DNA of 64,000 nucleotides. It comes from Rotaria socialis. Its lineage: Eukaryota > Rotifera > Eurotatoria > Philodinida > Philodinidae. Numbering within the stretch: the stretch's first letter is position 1; the number at the start of each line of letters is the position of its first letter. The position numbers and the translations under genes were made by a program. The notes below the pieces were generated by a model, which was given only the letters and a program-made list of their open reading frames with translations, did not search any database and was not told the DNA's origin. The stretch spans positions 115,005 to 179,004 of the forward strand of contig CAJNYU010002385.1 of the NCBI GenBank assembly GCA_905331475.1, given 5' to 3'. Positions 38,401 to 51,800 of this stretch are shown here, in pieces.

Positions 38401-41202
38401 TTTAGCTCCATGATCAATTAAATCTGAGACTATATTTAAGTAACCCTTTTGACAGGCTAACATTAATGGTGTTAATTTTCCCGATGATGTACTGGTGCAA
38501 GCATCAGCATCAGCACCATATTCGAGTAAAACTTTTAGACAATTCTATACAAAAATCTTCTTCGTTTTTTTTTTCTCAAAAAATAAAAGTTTACGTACTA
38601 AATGATTATTAAGAACAGCTAAATGTAATGGATAAAAACGAGATTTATTCATACGATTGATTGAAGCAAGACCAAACTTTTCATCAATTATCTGATCTTC
38701 AGCATCATTTGCTGCAGCTTTTTCTTTTGCTGTACGTAATAATAATTCAGCATTTATAGCACGACCATTGATAACAGCAATATGCAATGGAGAATTACCA
38801 CCACGATCGACATCATTAAAATTAACTTGTCTATAAATGAAAATAAAATAAAATAAAAATTTTATTTTTCTTGTTTATTTTACTTTGATAAAAGAAATTC
38901 AAGTGGCTCAGGTCCTTCGCATGCGGCAGCAAAATGTATTGGTCGTCGTTCATATTTATCAAGAATATTATATTCTGGCATTATATTTAATAGTTGTTTC
39001 AAATATTTTGCATTTGGGTTTATTGCAGCACAATGTATAGGTGTTATCTGAGTAGACAGATATTAACTATTAGTTCAAATAGAAAACTTCGAAAATATTT
39101 ACCATAAAATTAGCTCTCGTCTTTTTAATCGCACTTGCTGCACGATTAATTTTTATATCTTCATTATCGTAGAGTAAAACCTATTAAAAAATAGAATAAT
39201 TATTTATTTTTCTTACTTATCTATTTAATTAAGACAAACTTGATGATGAAGATAATTAAAACCATGAAACATATTATCTTTAATTTCATCAATAATACTT
39301 GCAGCTAATTTATGGTGGCCAGCTTGAATTATTTTATGAATATTATCATAAATGCTATGACTCTAGAAAACATATATGATGATTTTTCAAATAAGTTGGC
39401 AGCAAATAAAGCTTTACTATATTTCCGAAATGTTTGCAAAGTAACTCGTATATTTGACGTGAGCAATTATTTTTTAAAGCGTACGAAATAATTTCAGTGC
39501 CATTAACAAACTGTGATGTGGACATGTTATCCTGAGACAAGAGAAGAAAACATTTGAAATAAATTCTTAGATAAACAATAAATGAATTACTTTATTTAAT
39601 GCATTATTGCCTTCTTTAGCACCACGACTTGCCATTAAAGTAGCTGTACGAAAACCGAATGTATGAATATTAGCTCTAAATTAATGCGATTGATTTTAGA
39701 AATATGACACGAACGATTTATTTATTTATTTACCTTCCGGTAGTTTGTCTTGTTACTGACACAGTTGGAAAAGGACACCGTTTTTTTTTCGGTGTTTTAA
39801 TATCATCGAGTAAAATTTTAACCATAGTAACATTATTATTTTTGATTGCATAATGCATTGCTGATAAATCATTATAGAGACTTCTGTTTACATGTATCTA
39901 TGAATGTAAAATAAAATTCTTGTATTGCTTTCCTAATCATTATGCTTTTTTTTACCGAACAAACATGATCAACATCGTTAATGAGACTTTTCAAGAGTTT
40001 TGCATCATTGATAAGTACAGCACGAATAGCTAATTTGCTTTGAACAAATGACGAAATAAATGGTACAGGTAAACTAAAGCAAAAGAAAATTTCGCGTTAT
40101 ATTTTTCGAAAATATTTTATAGAATAGAAAATAATTTTACTTGTCTTCAAAGAACGGTTCTTTCTGATAATTTGTTACAACTGTATTTTCTTTGAGTGAA
40201 CCATTGCTATGTACTTTAAACAATTGTGTTTTTGGTACTTTAGGAATTTTTGTTGCTAAACATGTATGATATTAAACTGAAAAATTCTTTAAAAGAATTT
40301 CCTACTTTTTTTCTTTGGTTTAACTGTTTCATCGTTATTGTCGGTTTTTTTACGAGCACTTTTTGTTTGTTTTGGTTTTACCCGACGGGATGTGGAAGTA
40401 ACACCAGATACTCGTGAACGACGTTGACCTATTCAGGCAATCAAAATCACTGCAATCTTTTGGATTTGAGTAGTCTCAGTTTATCTTAGATAGGTGTAAA
40501 CACATCAAAACCGTTTCATATATTTCAAAGAAATTGTTTCTCGCGATCGTAATATAATTGTTCTGAGACGCTCAGATAGAGTATTAAGCTGATGATGTTA
40601 CACTATCACTTGAATTTTCGAAAATGAAGTCACTTACCAGCTGTATTTTTCGATGTTTTACGTGCTCGCTTTTTTCCCGGTTGTTTACGAACTTTCTCTT
40701 TATTTGATGGTCGTTTTCGTTTTTTATTTTGTGATGAAATCGCTATCGGCGATTCTGAATCCGAGGAACTTGAATCGCTAGTTGATTCGAAATGTAAATG
40801 GCTTTGCGTCTTCTTTGGCTGATGATGTTCGGTTTCCATCATATCATCAGATGAGAGTGATTCATCACGAATCGATTTTTCCAATAAACGTTTTGTTTCA
40901 GTAATATCTTCATTCTTTAATGACATTGTATTGTCATCATGATACAAAATATCTGGTACACTAAGTAAAATTGTACTAGGATCAAGTGTATCCGTGTAAT
41001 CCAAAATGAAACGTGTATTGGTACCAATTGGTGTATCATCACCTTTTTCACCGACAATGGAACACCAACTAATACGAATCTTTTTCGTATTCATATACAC
41101 ATCTTGTAAAATTAGGCAAAGATAAAATGAATTGGATACATTTCGACAAGTAACAAATGTGTTTTTTTTATATAAAACATTATTATTATCATCGTCTGAT
41201 GA

Positions 41203-41234
<32 letters not shown>

Positions 41235-42002
41235 GTGACGATGACTTTGATAATGTACCAGTCGTCTCATCCGATGATGAATCTACTGAAGAAGATGATG
41301 ATGATGCATTACCACCATTGAATTGACGATAATTAATTACAATTGGACTAGTACGTCGGTTGGATTCAGCATCCTATAAAACAATCTTCTATGCATAATC
41401 TATTGAATCGAGAAGCAAGCTTTATGAAGAATTCAAAAGGTAAACATGTCATTCCGCCTATTATGCTTCTCGGCTATTCATTATTGGTACGACAAGTATT
41501 CGTATTGACTTCAATTCCAAAGATTTAAATCCATACTTCAAAATCCGATCGTTTTTCTTCCTCGTATTTTCGATACATACTTTTTTCAAAATAAGAAACT
41601 CTATCAAACGTAATAAGAGCTGCTGAGAAACCTTTCAACTTACATTCCAATACTTTCCATCTAATCCAGTTTTTACAGTTCTATTTCCAGATCTTGTGTC
41701 AGTACTGGCGTTTTTTGATTGAATTTTATTCTAAAATAAATATTTACTTTGCTATGATACGAACCAGTGGTATTTTTTTGTTATTACTCGTTTATTGTTA
41801 ACAGTTGTCATGGCTTCGTCCTTTGCAACTGAATGCCGATCTGATAAATCCATCATGTCTTCATTACTTTCCTCTTCCTCTACACGTGGTTCTTCAACTT
41901 TACGCGATCTCTAAAATAGGAAATTTAAAATAACCTTGAAACTCTGTGAAAGAAACTAACTCTAGCAGTAGCAGCTTTAAAAGGTGTTTTTCTGTTTACC
42001 AT
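32411..42002 (-). CDS. Ankyrin-WGR-PARP poly(ADP-ribose) polymerase (PME-5-like), 24 exons
   Basis: This model gives 2,532 aa. Minus-strand exons: 42002-41961, 41910-41788, 41730-41644, 41373-40638, 40428-40306, 40255-40141, 40073-39956, 39897-39734, 39675-39591, 39531-39418, 39362-39240, 39180-39103, 39047-38884, 38830-38599, 38544-37954, 37887-37840, 37778-37506, 37444-37337, 37280-36249, 36175-35096, 34817-33107, 32971-32919, 32861-32600, 32547-32411. The sum is 7,599 nt and each junction keeps frame. Order of parts: basic and Ser/Asp-rich N-terminus with a small folded-looking segment (FVTCRNVSNSFYLCLILQDV); Lys/Arg-rich nuclear-signal region; about 20 ankyrin repeats (residues ~410-1930) broken by an acidic run; an AT-hook-like RGRRPKGGPRK (~1843-1853); WGR domain (W2072); helical regulatory domain (~2157-2297); ADP-ribosyl-transferase domain. 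The H-Y-E catalytic triad is intact (H2369 in LLWHGTG, Y2403 in GIYTAD, E2513 in NEYIVYD), predicting poly-ADP-ribosylation using NAD+. Tankyrases lack WGR; the ANK-WGR-PARP order matches nematode PME-5. Confidence 0.93.
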
Positions 42003-43933
42003 TTTTTGTTTGTTCTCGTTCCGCCAACTACTTACGTTTGCACAAGCGGTTTTTTCTTTATTTCTAAAAATTATATAGTATGTTATGTTAATTATAATAA
42101 AAAAAAAAACAACTAAACATAAAGTTCAATCAGTTCCCTGAGCTGAGCTAAATATGAATATCTGAAGGTTACATGTAAAATCCACGCTTATATATATATA
42201 TATATCGAACTACCCACAAAAAATGTATGGAACAGAATGATAAAAATTGTTTCACAACGGTGGTGCAATACTTTATTTTGCGGTTTCGCCATTGTGTAAA
42301 TGTCAAATATGTGACAATATTTTTTTTTGTATGAAAAGCATTCATCGATTAGTATTTTCATATAGATGGCAATATTTTACATAAATGAACTAAAATATGA
42401 TAATTAGAAAAGCAGATCAAAATCATGAGTCATTAACGTCAAATTTCGTTTCTTGTTTATGAAATGATTTGTACCTCATTACTTTCATCCCATCGTAGTT
42501 AGATAGATGAGATGAGTCTATTTCATCGGCTCTATGAACTTGTTTTTTCCCCATAAATTTAAATCCATTAAATTAAAAAATAATATTTTTGTTTGTATGT
42601 TCTACAAAATGCATTAGCTGATGAAGAAAGCTCTCCAACTGATCGACCTATTCTTTTACACTGATATTTAATATTCATGCAGGTAGACGGAGTTTATCCA
42701 ATGGAAAATTCTAAGAGGGTTTAAGTCGATGCGATTTCTTTCATAAAGAAAATAAGTCATATCAATAAACTTCTTATGATTCATTTGAGAACTGAACTAG
42801 CTTCCCACAAGTTACAAGTTTATGTCATGAACATAAATAAAGCTTAATAATACTTGTTCTTGATCTTCTACTTAAAAGTTACGACTCTCTCAATGAATCT
42901 TTTATCGATAGGCAAGCTATTCAATAATATTAAATAGAACCATATCAATATAAAATCGATCTAGTCTGGTAATTGTTACAATATTTTGCTTGTATATGTA
43001 AGGATGACTCTTTGCAGATTCTTTTTTTTTCAAGTTTATTGGATATGATTTCTATCAAAAAAAAACACCATAATTTCAAGTTTTCTTTTTCTCTTATTTG
43101 CACTGAAAACATGAGCGAACACGATATGAACTAGTAGAGAACGCTACCTCATAAGTTGAATCATTCAGAATTAAAGAAGTCAACCTGCGAAACACATCGC
43201 CGAGATCATAATTCTTTCTTTCTCTGCTTTTTTTTTATTAAGTTCTTCTTTTATGAACATATGTATGCATATGCTCTTTCAATGAAAAAAATCAATTGAA
43301 TATCATTTGTATTTATTTGATCGATGATCACATCAAACAGTATGGAAAACAAAATAGAATGAATCGCATTTGTTGAGTAGCAGACACATTAGTAATATAG
43401 CAGTTGGTCAGTCTCTCTTTCTCTCGATATGTGACACTAATTGACTCTACTGTGCTCATAAATCAGTATGTTATATGGTATAGAAAGTGAGAAGAGACTT
43501 GTCATCAAAGTGTTAGAAAGACTCGCAAACTCCCACCAACATGAAAAAAGAACAAGGGAGGGGGAGACACACAGGGAAGAAAAGAAATTGAACATTTTCT
43601 CTTTCTCTTCGATTATAACCAATCATTATTGATCTCTCGCTCTTGTTCTCTTTCTCTCTCTGTGTTTAACATTATGAACATTGATATTCTCATCGTCATC
43701 AACACCTTCATTTCTAACTACGCAATAAATATATATATATATATACGTATAAATAGAAGAATCGTCAACACTTGCAGTTTTCTCTCTCTCGCGTTCTTAT
43801 CCTCGAATCAGATCTTATCAAGTCAATGAGAAGATTTACAACAATATATTATATTGATTAATATATATAAATCATTCAAACCATGCTTTCACATTGACAT
43901 ATTCATACGATCGATTGTTTCAATCTATAAGCA
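42003..43933. other. Intergenic region between divergent PARP and Wnt genes
   Basis: This is the shared upstream region of the PARP gene (-) and the Wnt gene (+), and must hold both promoters. I see only AT-rich DNA, a GA/CT-rich simple stretch at about 43540-43660, and (AT)n tracts near 43730 and 43850. No conserved element can be assigned. Confidence 0.5.
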
Positions 43934-45749
43934 ATGAAGATATCATTTTTACTTCTATTTATTGTAATCAATTCGAGTGAACAATGGTTGTAAGTAGAAT
44001 TTTTGAAATATCTATAACTTTAAATGGTTTGATCATATCCTATATGATATAATTCCTTTTCTTTTTCCTTTTGATTTCTGAATCTACATCAGATATTAAT
44101 GAGATTTGACTCATTAGCTTCTTTTTTTTCTTCGAAAAAACAAAAAGAAATCTTCTATTTCATTTAATTTGTCTTGCGAGAATATTAATGAGAGTAAATG
44201 ATTATCATGGATGACGTAATGAACGTAACGAAAAGAAAATCATCTGTATACATTTCGACATGCACATAGTTCATTATTTGATATTTTTATTCTTCTTTAC
44301 TTATGCATATTTAAGAAGAATAGGAAACATTTAAGCACGTACATTCACAAGTCGTTTGATTTCGCTCATTGGATGTATCTATGACGAGAAAATAAAGATC
44401 AATGACCTCACCATGTGGGTAAAACAAACATATAAACAGCATGTGGTTATCATTTCAAATATATCTTTTATTTACATTTGAAAAATAATATAAATGTTTA
44501 TTGATCATAAAAATTTGAAACTTGGACAAATATGTCATAAAAATAAAAATTGAGTCGAAGGTCAAAATGAACACATGTGCATTGAAATTTTCCATTTTTG
44601 TCTAGATCAATCGTTCAAGTACCGGATATATCATTTGCTACGCAAAGTCTTTGCCATGCAAAGTATGGTCTTAGCTATAGGCAAATTCGTTTTTGCCAAA
44701 GAAATGAAGCTCTCATGCCATTTATTCGTTTTGGTACAAATTTAGCATTAGAAGAATGTAAAATACAATTTAAAAATCGACACTGGAATTGTACTCTATT
44801 TAAAGACAATCAATTAATTGGAAATATTCTTGATTCAGGTTTATCAAATTTGTTGAAAATTTAAACAAAAAAAATCAATAACCATATTGTTTTGCTTTCT
44901 TAAATATAATAGGAACAAAAGAATCGGCCTATATTCATGCATTAACATCGGCTGGTATTGCTTATGCTATAACAAAAGCATGTAGTACAGGACGACTTAG
45001 CTCATGTGGATGTGATATGTCACTGAATGATAGAAATTCAAATAGTTCTATTCGATGGACTGGCTGTTCTGATAATGTTTTATTTAGTTCACAATTAGCA
45101 AAAAAATTTGTTAATCTTCGAGAACGTATAACAAATAATCGAACAAGCCTCTTAAATGTTCATAATAATCAAGTTGGAATTCGAGTAATGAATTTTGTTT
45201 TTCAATTAAAAACAAAATATTTATCACATGGATTTTTCTTCTTCTCATTTTCAGACGCTTCTTGCTTCTGTCGATCGTCAATGTAAATGTCACGGTGTAT
45301 CAGGTTCATGTGAATTTAAAATATGTTGGCGTTCATTAAATTCATTTACACAAATAGCTAAACAACTCAAAGAATATTACGACGAGTCCATTGAAATGCG
45401 TTTGCAACGAAGTTTATTTGATAAAAAATTACGTTTTATACCACGCAATCTTCCATTTCATATCGATAAACAAACCATATCAACAGCATTTAAAAATGAT
45501 TTAGTTTATTACAAATCAAGTCCAAATTATTGTGAAACGAACCTATCATCAGGTTCATTTGGCACCGCAGAACGTGTTTGTAATCGAAATTCACGTGCTA
45601 TCGACGGATGTGAGTTACTTTGCTGTAATCGTGGTTATCAATCTCAAATAGTGACTGTACATGAAAAATGTAATTGTCGTTTTCAATGGTGTTGCTATGT
45701 TCAATGTCAAAATTGTGTTACTACTCAAGAAATAAGTCGTTGCTTGTAA
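43934..45749 (+). CDS. Wnt ligand, Wnt4-like, 4 exons
   Basis: Secreted lipid-modified ligand for Frizzled receptors, acting in cell-cell signalling. Exons are 43934-43989, 44606-44838, 44913-45184 and 45255-45749 (351 aa; frames consistent). Exon 1 encodes the signal peptide (MKISFLLLFIVINSSEQW). Family marks in order: LEECKIQFKNRHWNC, GTKESAYIHALTSAGIAYA, the CGCD motif, WTGCSDN, VNLRER, LNVHNNQVG, CKCHGVSGSC with the serine that carries the palmitoleate, AIDGCELLCCNRGY and the C-terminal CNCRFQWCCYVQC. RER...LNVHNNQ, PSPNYCE-like SSPNYCE and GCELLCC suit Wnt4 best among subfamilies; this is from recalled family patterns, not a tree. The length is typical for the family and no key cysteine is obviously missing. 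Intron 1 is 616 bp, the others 70-75 bp. Confidence 0.93.
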
Positions 45750-48700
45750 ATATTGAATATATAGATATATATTATAAGCGAGTTTGTTGGTTTTGTTTTT
45801 CTCGTTTTGTTTTTCTTCTTATCTCTTTTTGCATTTGTATGCCGCTTTTTCTCTTCGTTGCTCTCAGTTGAATAACTATCACTCGCTTTTCTTCTTTTTT
45901 TTTTGTCTTTTTCCTTTTTTTTATTCGCAGTAATGTACCGAAGAACTTTTAACTGTTGGTCATTAGTAGAAAATGAAATCGAGTGTAGCCGATTGACTGT
46001 CTGAACAATGAATTATGAGTAAATGTGTACGCACGCGAACAAAGCCATTATATGTTCAATCAAATATGATAAATGAGAGTGAACTAGAAGCATTTTAACA
46101 TATTTTCTTCTTTTGTTTTCTTATTGAACATATGCAGAACTATATTTATGATAAGTTCTCTAAGCTGATAATTTTCTGCGCTTGACGAAAGACAATATTG
46201 AGAGTGAATGAATGTGTTTGAAATCAGTCGAGACAGTCAAATTAAAAAAAACTGAGAAATCAAATGAATTTATCCATTAAAAGCATTTTCTTGTTCTTTG
46301 TTCGTTAGAATACAAAAAAAAGAAGCTGTATGTTTAAATAAATATCTAATACTATTTAGTTTACACAATCGTCGTTTGTCATCTATATAAACATAATTGA
46401 TACCATTTTCAAGACAAAAGAAAAACACATTTCATTCTTCCATTGCTTTCAACAATATCGAAGTCAATAAAATTAACAGAAGCAACTATATGTAATTAGC
46501 TTTAACATGAGATGCATATCAAGACGATTTATATCAATATGAAAATTAATTATGGAATTTAAAATAAATACAAATCGCTGCAACTTCTCGTGTCTGATAG
46601 CGTCAAACATCCCTATTAAATTGTCGTAATAGTACATTTATCAAGCTGTAGACACAGATTTTTCGTCACACTATGTTAATACCTACCACGTTTGTTACTT
46701 GGAATTTGTTTTTAGAGAGAATAATAATTACAGAAAAAATACTGGAAAGAAAAATCTTTGTCAACCATTGAATAGATTGTCTATTTCATCACTAATACAT
46801 TGGAACAATCAGTTTATTGTCATGTTTTATTATTTCACAAATTTTAAAGTATCGCTATCGATACATTCTAATTTTATAATTGATTGATGGTAATAAATCA
46901 TGAATAATTAGATTTTCGCCCATTTCTATTGTCATTCATTTCTGTTCACAGCAAATAAATGAGCAACATATGATGTCGTAAAATGCAAATCATATATAAT
47001 AAGTTAGAAACGCTTTCCTCTTCATATTTGATTTGGATACACTTTTTTGTTTGGTGATGATGCACTTGTCACATAAGCAGAACATAAGTGTCGACTCACA
47101 TGATGCCATTTTTTCTTATCTTTGTGGTGTTAAGTTTCACAATACAGTTTGTATTTTTTGGTTGAATGCGCATTCGGAAAATATTCGCTTAACAATACAT
47201 GTTGTTCAATACAGATAGCATCTAAATCTGAGGAGGATACATGCAGCTTAGGTATTGAGTCATTGAAGAATCAAATCACACCGTCATCTACTTTGTTTTG
47301 TGTGAGTATAATCAAATTTTCAGCGTTGCAAACATCATTTTTTTTCTTTTTTTAGATTTCATAGCTTGTTTTTATTTATTTTTAAATGACAATTCTGCAA
47401 AATTTTGAGTAAAACTATATAATTGAATCTATATTTGTGATGACGTTTTAGTTCAATGCGTTTGCTAATAGTGTAGAAATATTATACAACAAGTGTCATT
47501 AAAATCAATCACACTTCAGTTAATCGCTATTGTTCGTTAAGTTCAACACACGTAGGTATTCATCTTCAGATCGTCAACTATCAGGAAACGCTAGAAAAAA
47601 AATTGATTAGATTTTTTTCATTTATATTTAAACAAGATGATCTCTAGACTGAGAAAATATTTTCAATCATATCTATCAATATAGGAGCTCGCGTGCATTT
47701 AGGAATTAGTATTGAACAATGTTCTATGTAATGAAAAGTTACTTTCGATGTAGCATAAAAATGTCTATTGTTTTGTAGCTCATATTTTCCTACACATTGT
47801 AATAACATTCCCATTGTAATATTCATCATTGTGCCTGTCACTATGGTCAGACATACGGATATACACATCGATTGAGTGCAGTATACTCTTTTGATCACGA
47901 TCTGTTACTCTTGCATAATATAACCAATGATCGATGTTATTTATTGATTGTCATCTGTTCATTCATAATGAATTGATGCACATTTATATCTGTCGTCGCA
48001 CATCAACGAACATACTCACGAATATAACTTGTTCATAAATTAACTAATAGTCATAATATTTGAGAAAAATAAGCATATGATAATCATAGAATAGACACTG
48101 ACTATGACAAAGAAAAAAACTTAGTAAACATTGGTAAAATTCCTTACGGCTTGTTCTATTAAAATATATGAGAAAGTCGTGTCTCAGAAGCATACTACAT
48201 TTTAACTAGATTCACAGTAATCTATCTTGAGCAAACGAGAAAACGGCTCCAGTCAAAGTGGTAGTATACTACAGGCAAATTTTCGTTCTATTTCCATTCC
48301 GAACAAAAGCCATGCCTGGAAGAGAGAGAATCTGTTCGCATGTAGACGATAATCATATACAATGCATAACATAGCACACCGCAATTAAAACTATGTGTTA
48401 TCAACAGTTGTTATGGCAGGATGAAAAATTCGTAGAACTGTTCTAATTGAGTAGTTATAGCTATAATTGTTTATTTATTTAACGAAGAAAATAACAGTAT
48501 CCAAGCTTTGGGATTAATCATTGTATTTTAAAATCCTTATGTTACCATTTATTCTCCTATCATTACTTCTGGATACCAATGATTTATTGGAACTTTCGCA
48601 TGGATATACGTTATATAGCAATTGAATTGGTAATAGATTGTCATGAATTTCTTTTTAAATTTCATTCAAACTGTGAGCCATGAGCAGATGAGAAAAATAA

Positions 48701-48840
48701 ATCCTTCTGAACCAATCATCATGCATTATAGTATTTAAAGAAAATGGAAATAGTATATCTATGCATTATTATCAAATATCGATATCAAACACAAGCAAAA
48801 GAAAGAAAAAAAAGCAAACAAAAACAAAAAGATAATTTTT
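45750..48840. other. Convergent intergenic region
   Basis: This is the 3' flank of the Wnt gene and of the membrane-mucin gene. A possible Wnt poly(A) signal is AATAAA near 46338; a minus-strand AATAAA for the mucin gene lies near 48549. The open frames in between (for example 47644-47898) have no recognisable protein character. Confidence 0.5.
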
Positions 48841-51800
48841 TTAAATAATTGGTTGATTAAGTTGATTTGTTTCTAAATATTGTTGAGAGGATGCTCGAGA
48901 AGTCGTTCGTACCGTTTTTCTTCTTGCAAGTTGTTCATAGTCAGCTGACTTTCGCTTTCTTGTTGTTCTATGCGTTTGCCGTTGCTTTAATGAAACTGGC
49001 TTTTTCCGTGTTCGAACACGGGATAAATCATTCAATTCAATAGGCGCATCGCTAAATCCAAGTAGAAGCACTGAATTTTCATATAATTCTGATGATATAC
49101 GTGAAATATTATTTGCAATACTCTGTGCTTTCTGTTTACGTGTTAAATATGTATGAATATCACTTGCAACAACAAGACCAGCGATAGTAGCAATCAATAA
49201 TATTGCAACAACACCAAATGATCTACTCGCTGCTTGTAATAGAACAGTTTGTACATGTTTTCGTTCACAATTAATACCGTAGAATCCATCGAAACATGAA
49301 CATGCATATTTTTCTATGCCATCTTCGCAAATTCCATGAGTGGAACACGTAATTTCCTTGCAATTATCAATATTTTCTTCACAATGTTCACCACGAAAAC
49401 CTGCTAGACAAATGCATTTCTCAATTGATTTATTATGTCTGTCATATAGTTGAAATAAACTTCCACCATTTAAACAATAAGCCGATGGAAATTCTGACCT
49501 TTGACAATGATCACCTGATGTTTTTGGTGGACAGTCACATTTATAACCAACATCTCCAACATCGAAACGTGAATATGATGAATCATAATAATTAGGCATA
49601 ACAGATACACATGTACCACCATTGTAGCATGGATTTTGTTGTTTACATATATCAAAAAATAATGTTAATGGTTGTTCACGATCACATGATTGTTTAAGCA
49701 TATGTACTCGAGTAAAAACTGGCCCAATGTAAAGAGGTGCTCGATTACCATAACGAATCGTTCCTGAAAATAATAAGCAAACATATATTTATAGTACATT
49801 CAATTTAAAAACAGAAAAAGAAACAATGAACATTGCTTTGCTTTCTTTTTGTTATATTTACCATTTTTTGAAAGATTTAAATTAATCTCTAAACTGCTTT
49901 CATTTGTACAAAAATTATCATCAAAATAAAGTTCAGCTGTTGCGGAATCAACTTGTTGTACACGCACATTCATATTATCTGTTTTAGTAAAATTCAATTC
50001 AAATTGATCACTTCTCACATGACCAATAATAACATCAGATACAGAAGATTTGGTACGATTTCGATTGGAACCGCTGTCTGTTGCATTGACTGTTAATGAA
50101 AATTGTTTTGTTTGTACGCGATCAACTTGTAAATTAATTGGAGCACCAACTATTTTTGTTGATAAACTAGTTGCTTCCATATTTGTAAATGTTAAATTCG
50201 TTGTTGCATTTGAATTTGTTGAAGATGGTAATACAAGATCAAGAACAAGACTTTCATTTGAAGTTAATGATAAATTCCATGATGACGGTGGAAGATCAAC
50301 TAAATTAAAATAAATAAATCGTTCCGTTGATGAATTAGTTGATGTTGACGTATTGCTAATTAATTGATTAAGTATATCGTTAGATAAAATTGTAGTAGAA
50401 TCATTATTAATGAATGATGGTTTAATAATAAATGTTTGTTCTGGTTCAAAAATAGTCCGTTCTGAAGTATCAGTTGGTAATTGTGTAGATGTTGCTAATT
50501 CATAATTTAATGAGATATAGAAACAATGAATTATTTAATAAAAAAGAAAGAAGAAAAACACGTATTACATACCCTGATTGAAGGTTGTTTGATATGAAGA
50601 TGTAATTGAAGTAGTTGGCAATACGATGGTCGATAATGGTTCTGTCTGCCAAGTAGTTACCTGTTGTTTTCGAGTTCTATATCGACGAGTCGATGTTGTC
50701 GGTGGAGATGTTGTTTGTGTGCTTAGTGGTAAAGAGAATTTTGATGATGAATTACTTACATCAACAGTCGTACGTTCAAACGCTGTAAAAATTTTCGATT
50801 TATATGTTGACGGAAAGCGCGTAGATGTGACGTCGAACGAAGTAGACTCTTCTTGATATGTGTCAGTCGTTTTCAATGGTTGAGAAGTGAGTAGGGAAAC
50901 ATTTATTTCGAGCGTAGTAGGCAAAGTCGAATGTATTGACATTTTGTCGGATATTATTATCGGTGAAGAATCAAACTTAGTACTAGGAATAGAAGTAGCT
51001 GTTATCGATTGAACATCAGTAGAGAATATATCTGTAGATTTAAAATAAGATGATGGTGATGATGATTCGATTTCGGTTGATGCAAGTTGCAATGTTGTAT
51101 ACGTATCAAATGCTGTCGTTGATGTTAAATACGGTTCAGATGTTACTAGTAGAGAAGAGCTAGTCATCAATGTTGATGGTACTATAACGGATGTCGTCGT
51201 TTCGTCAGTTGTTTGTATATTTGAATGCTTATTTGACGTTTGTAAAATATCAATTGATGACGTGAAATCAGTCGAACGTGAAGGTCCTGTTGTTGCTGTT
51301 AATTTCTTTCTTATGATTGTGTTTGTTTCTGAAAAGAGTTGTGATGATGAGAGTCGAGTAGATTTTGCGAATCTAGTACTACTCGTATATGCAGGTGAAG
51401 GATGCAATGACGATGATGATAAAGGCGAACGCTGTGAAGAAAGCAGGGTCGTGCTAGATATAATAAACGGTGATAATATGCGAAGGGTAGAGGAAATATT
51501 GACACCTACTGATACTGCTGAAGAAGATTCATGTTTCATTTCATCTTTGAATTTTTGATTAAAATAACCGGATGTTACATTTGAAATTAATGTTTGATTG
51601 GTCATCAAAGTGGATTTTGTTGAAGTTTGTTTGTGATGAATAATTTCATCTTGAATTGATTTTGATTCATCATTGAGATCATGTCTCGAAGTATCGAAGG
51701 TGTTTGATGTGTTATTGGTTATAGATTGATTCTGTAAAATGCTACTGTTCGGAGTTTTCGGAGAAAAGATCTGATTTTTATTAACAGGAAAATGTACACC

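Noticed and set aside
41132-41326. Plus-strand Asp-rich frame
   Set aside because: Antisense of the poly-Ser stretch in exon 4 of the PARP gene.
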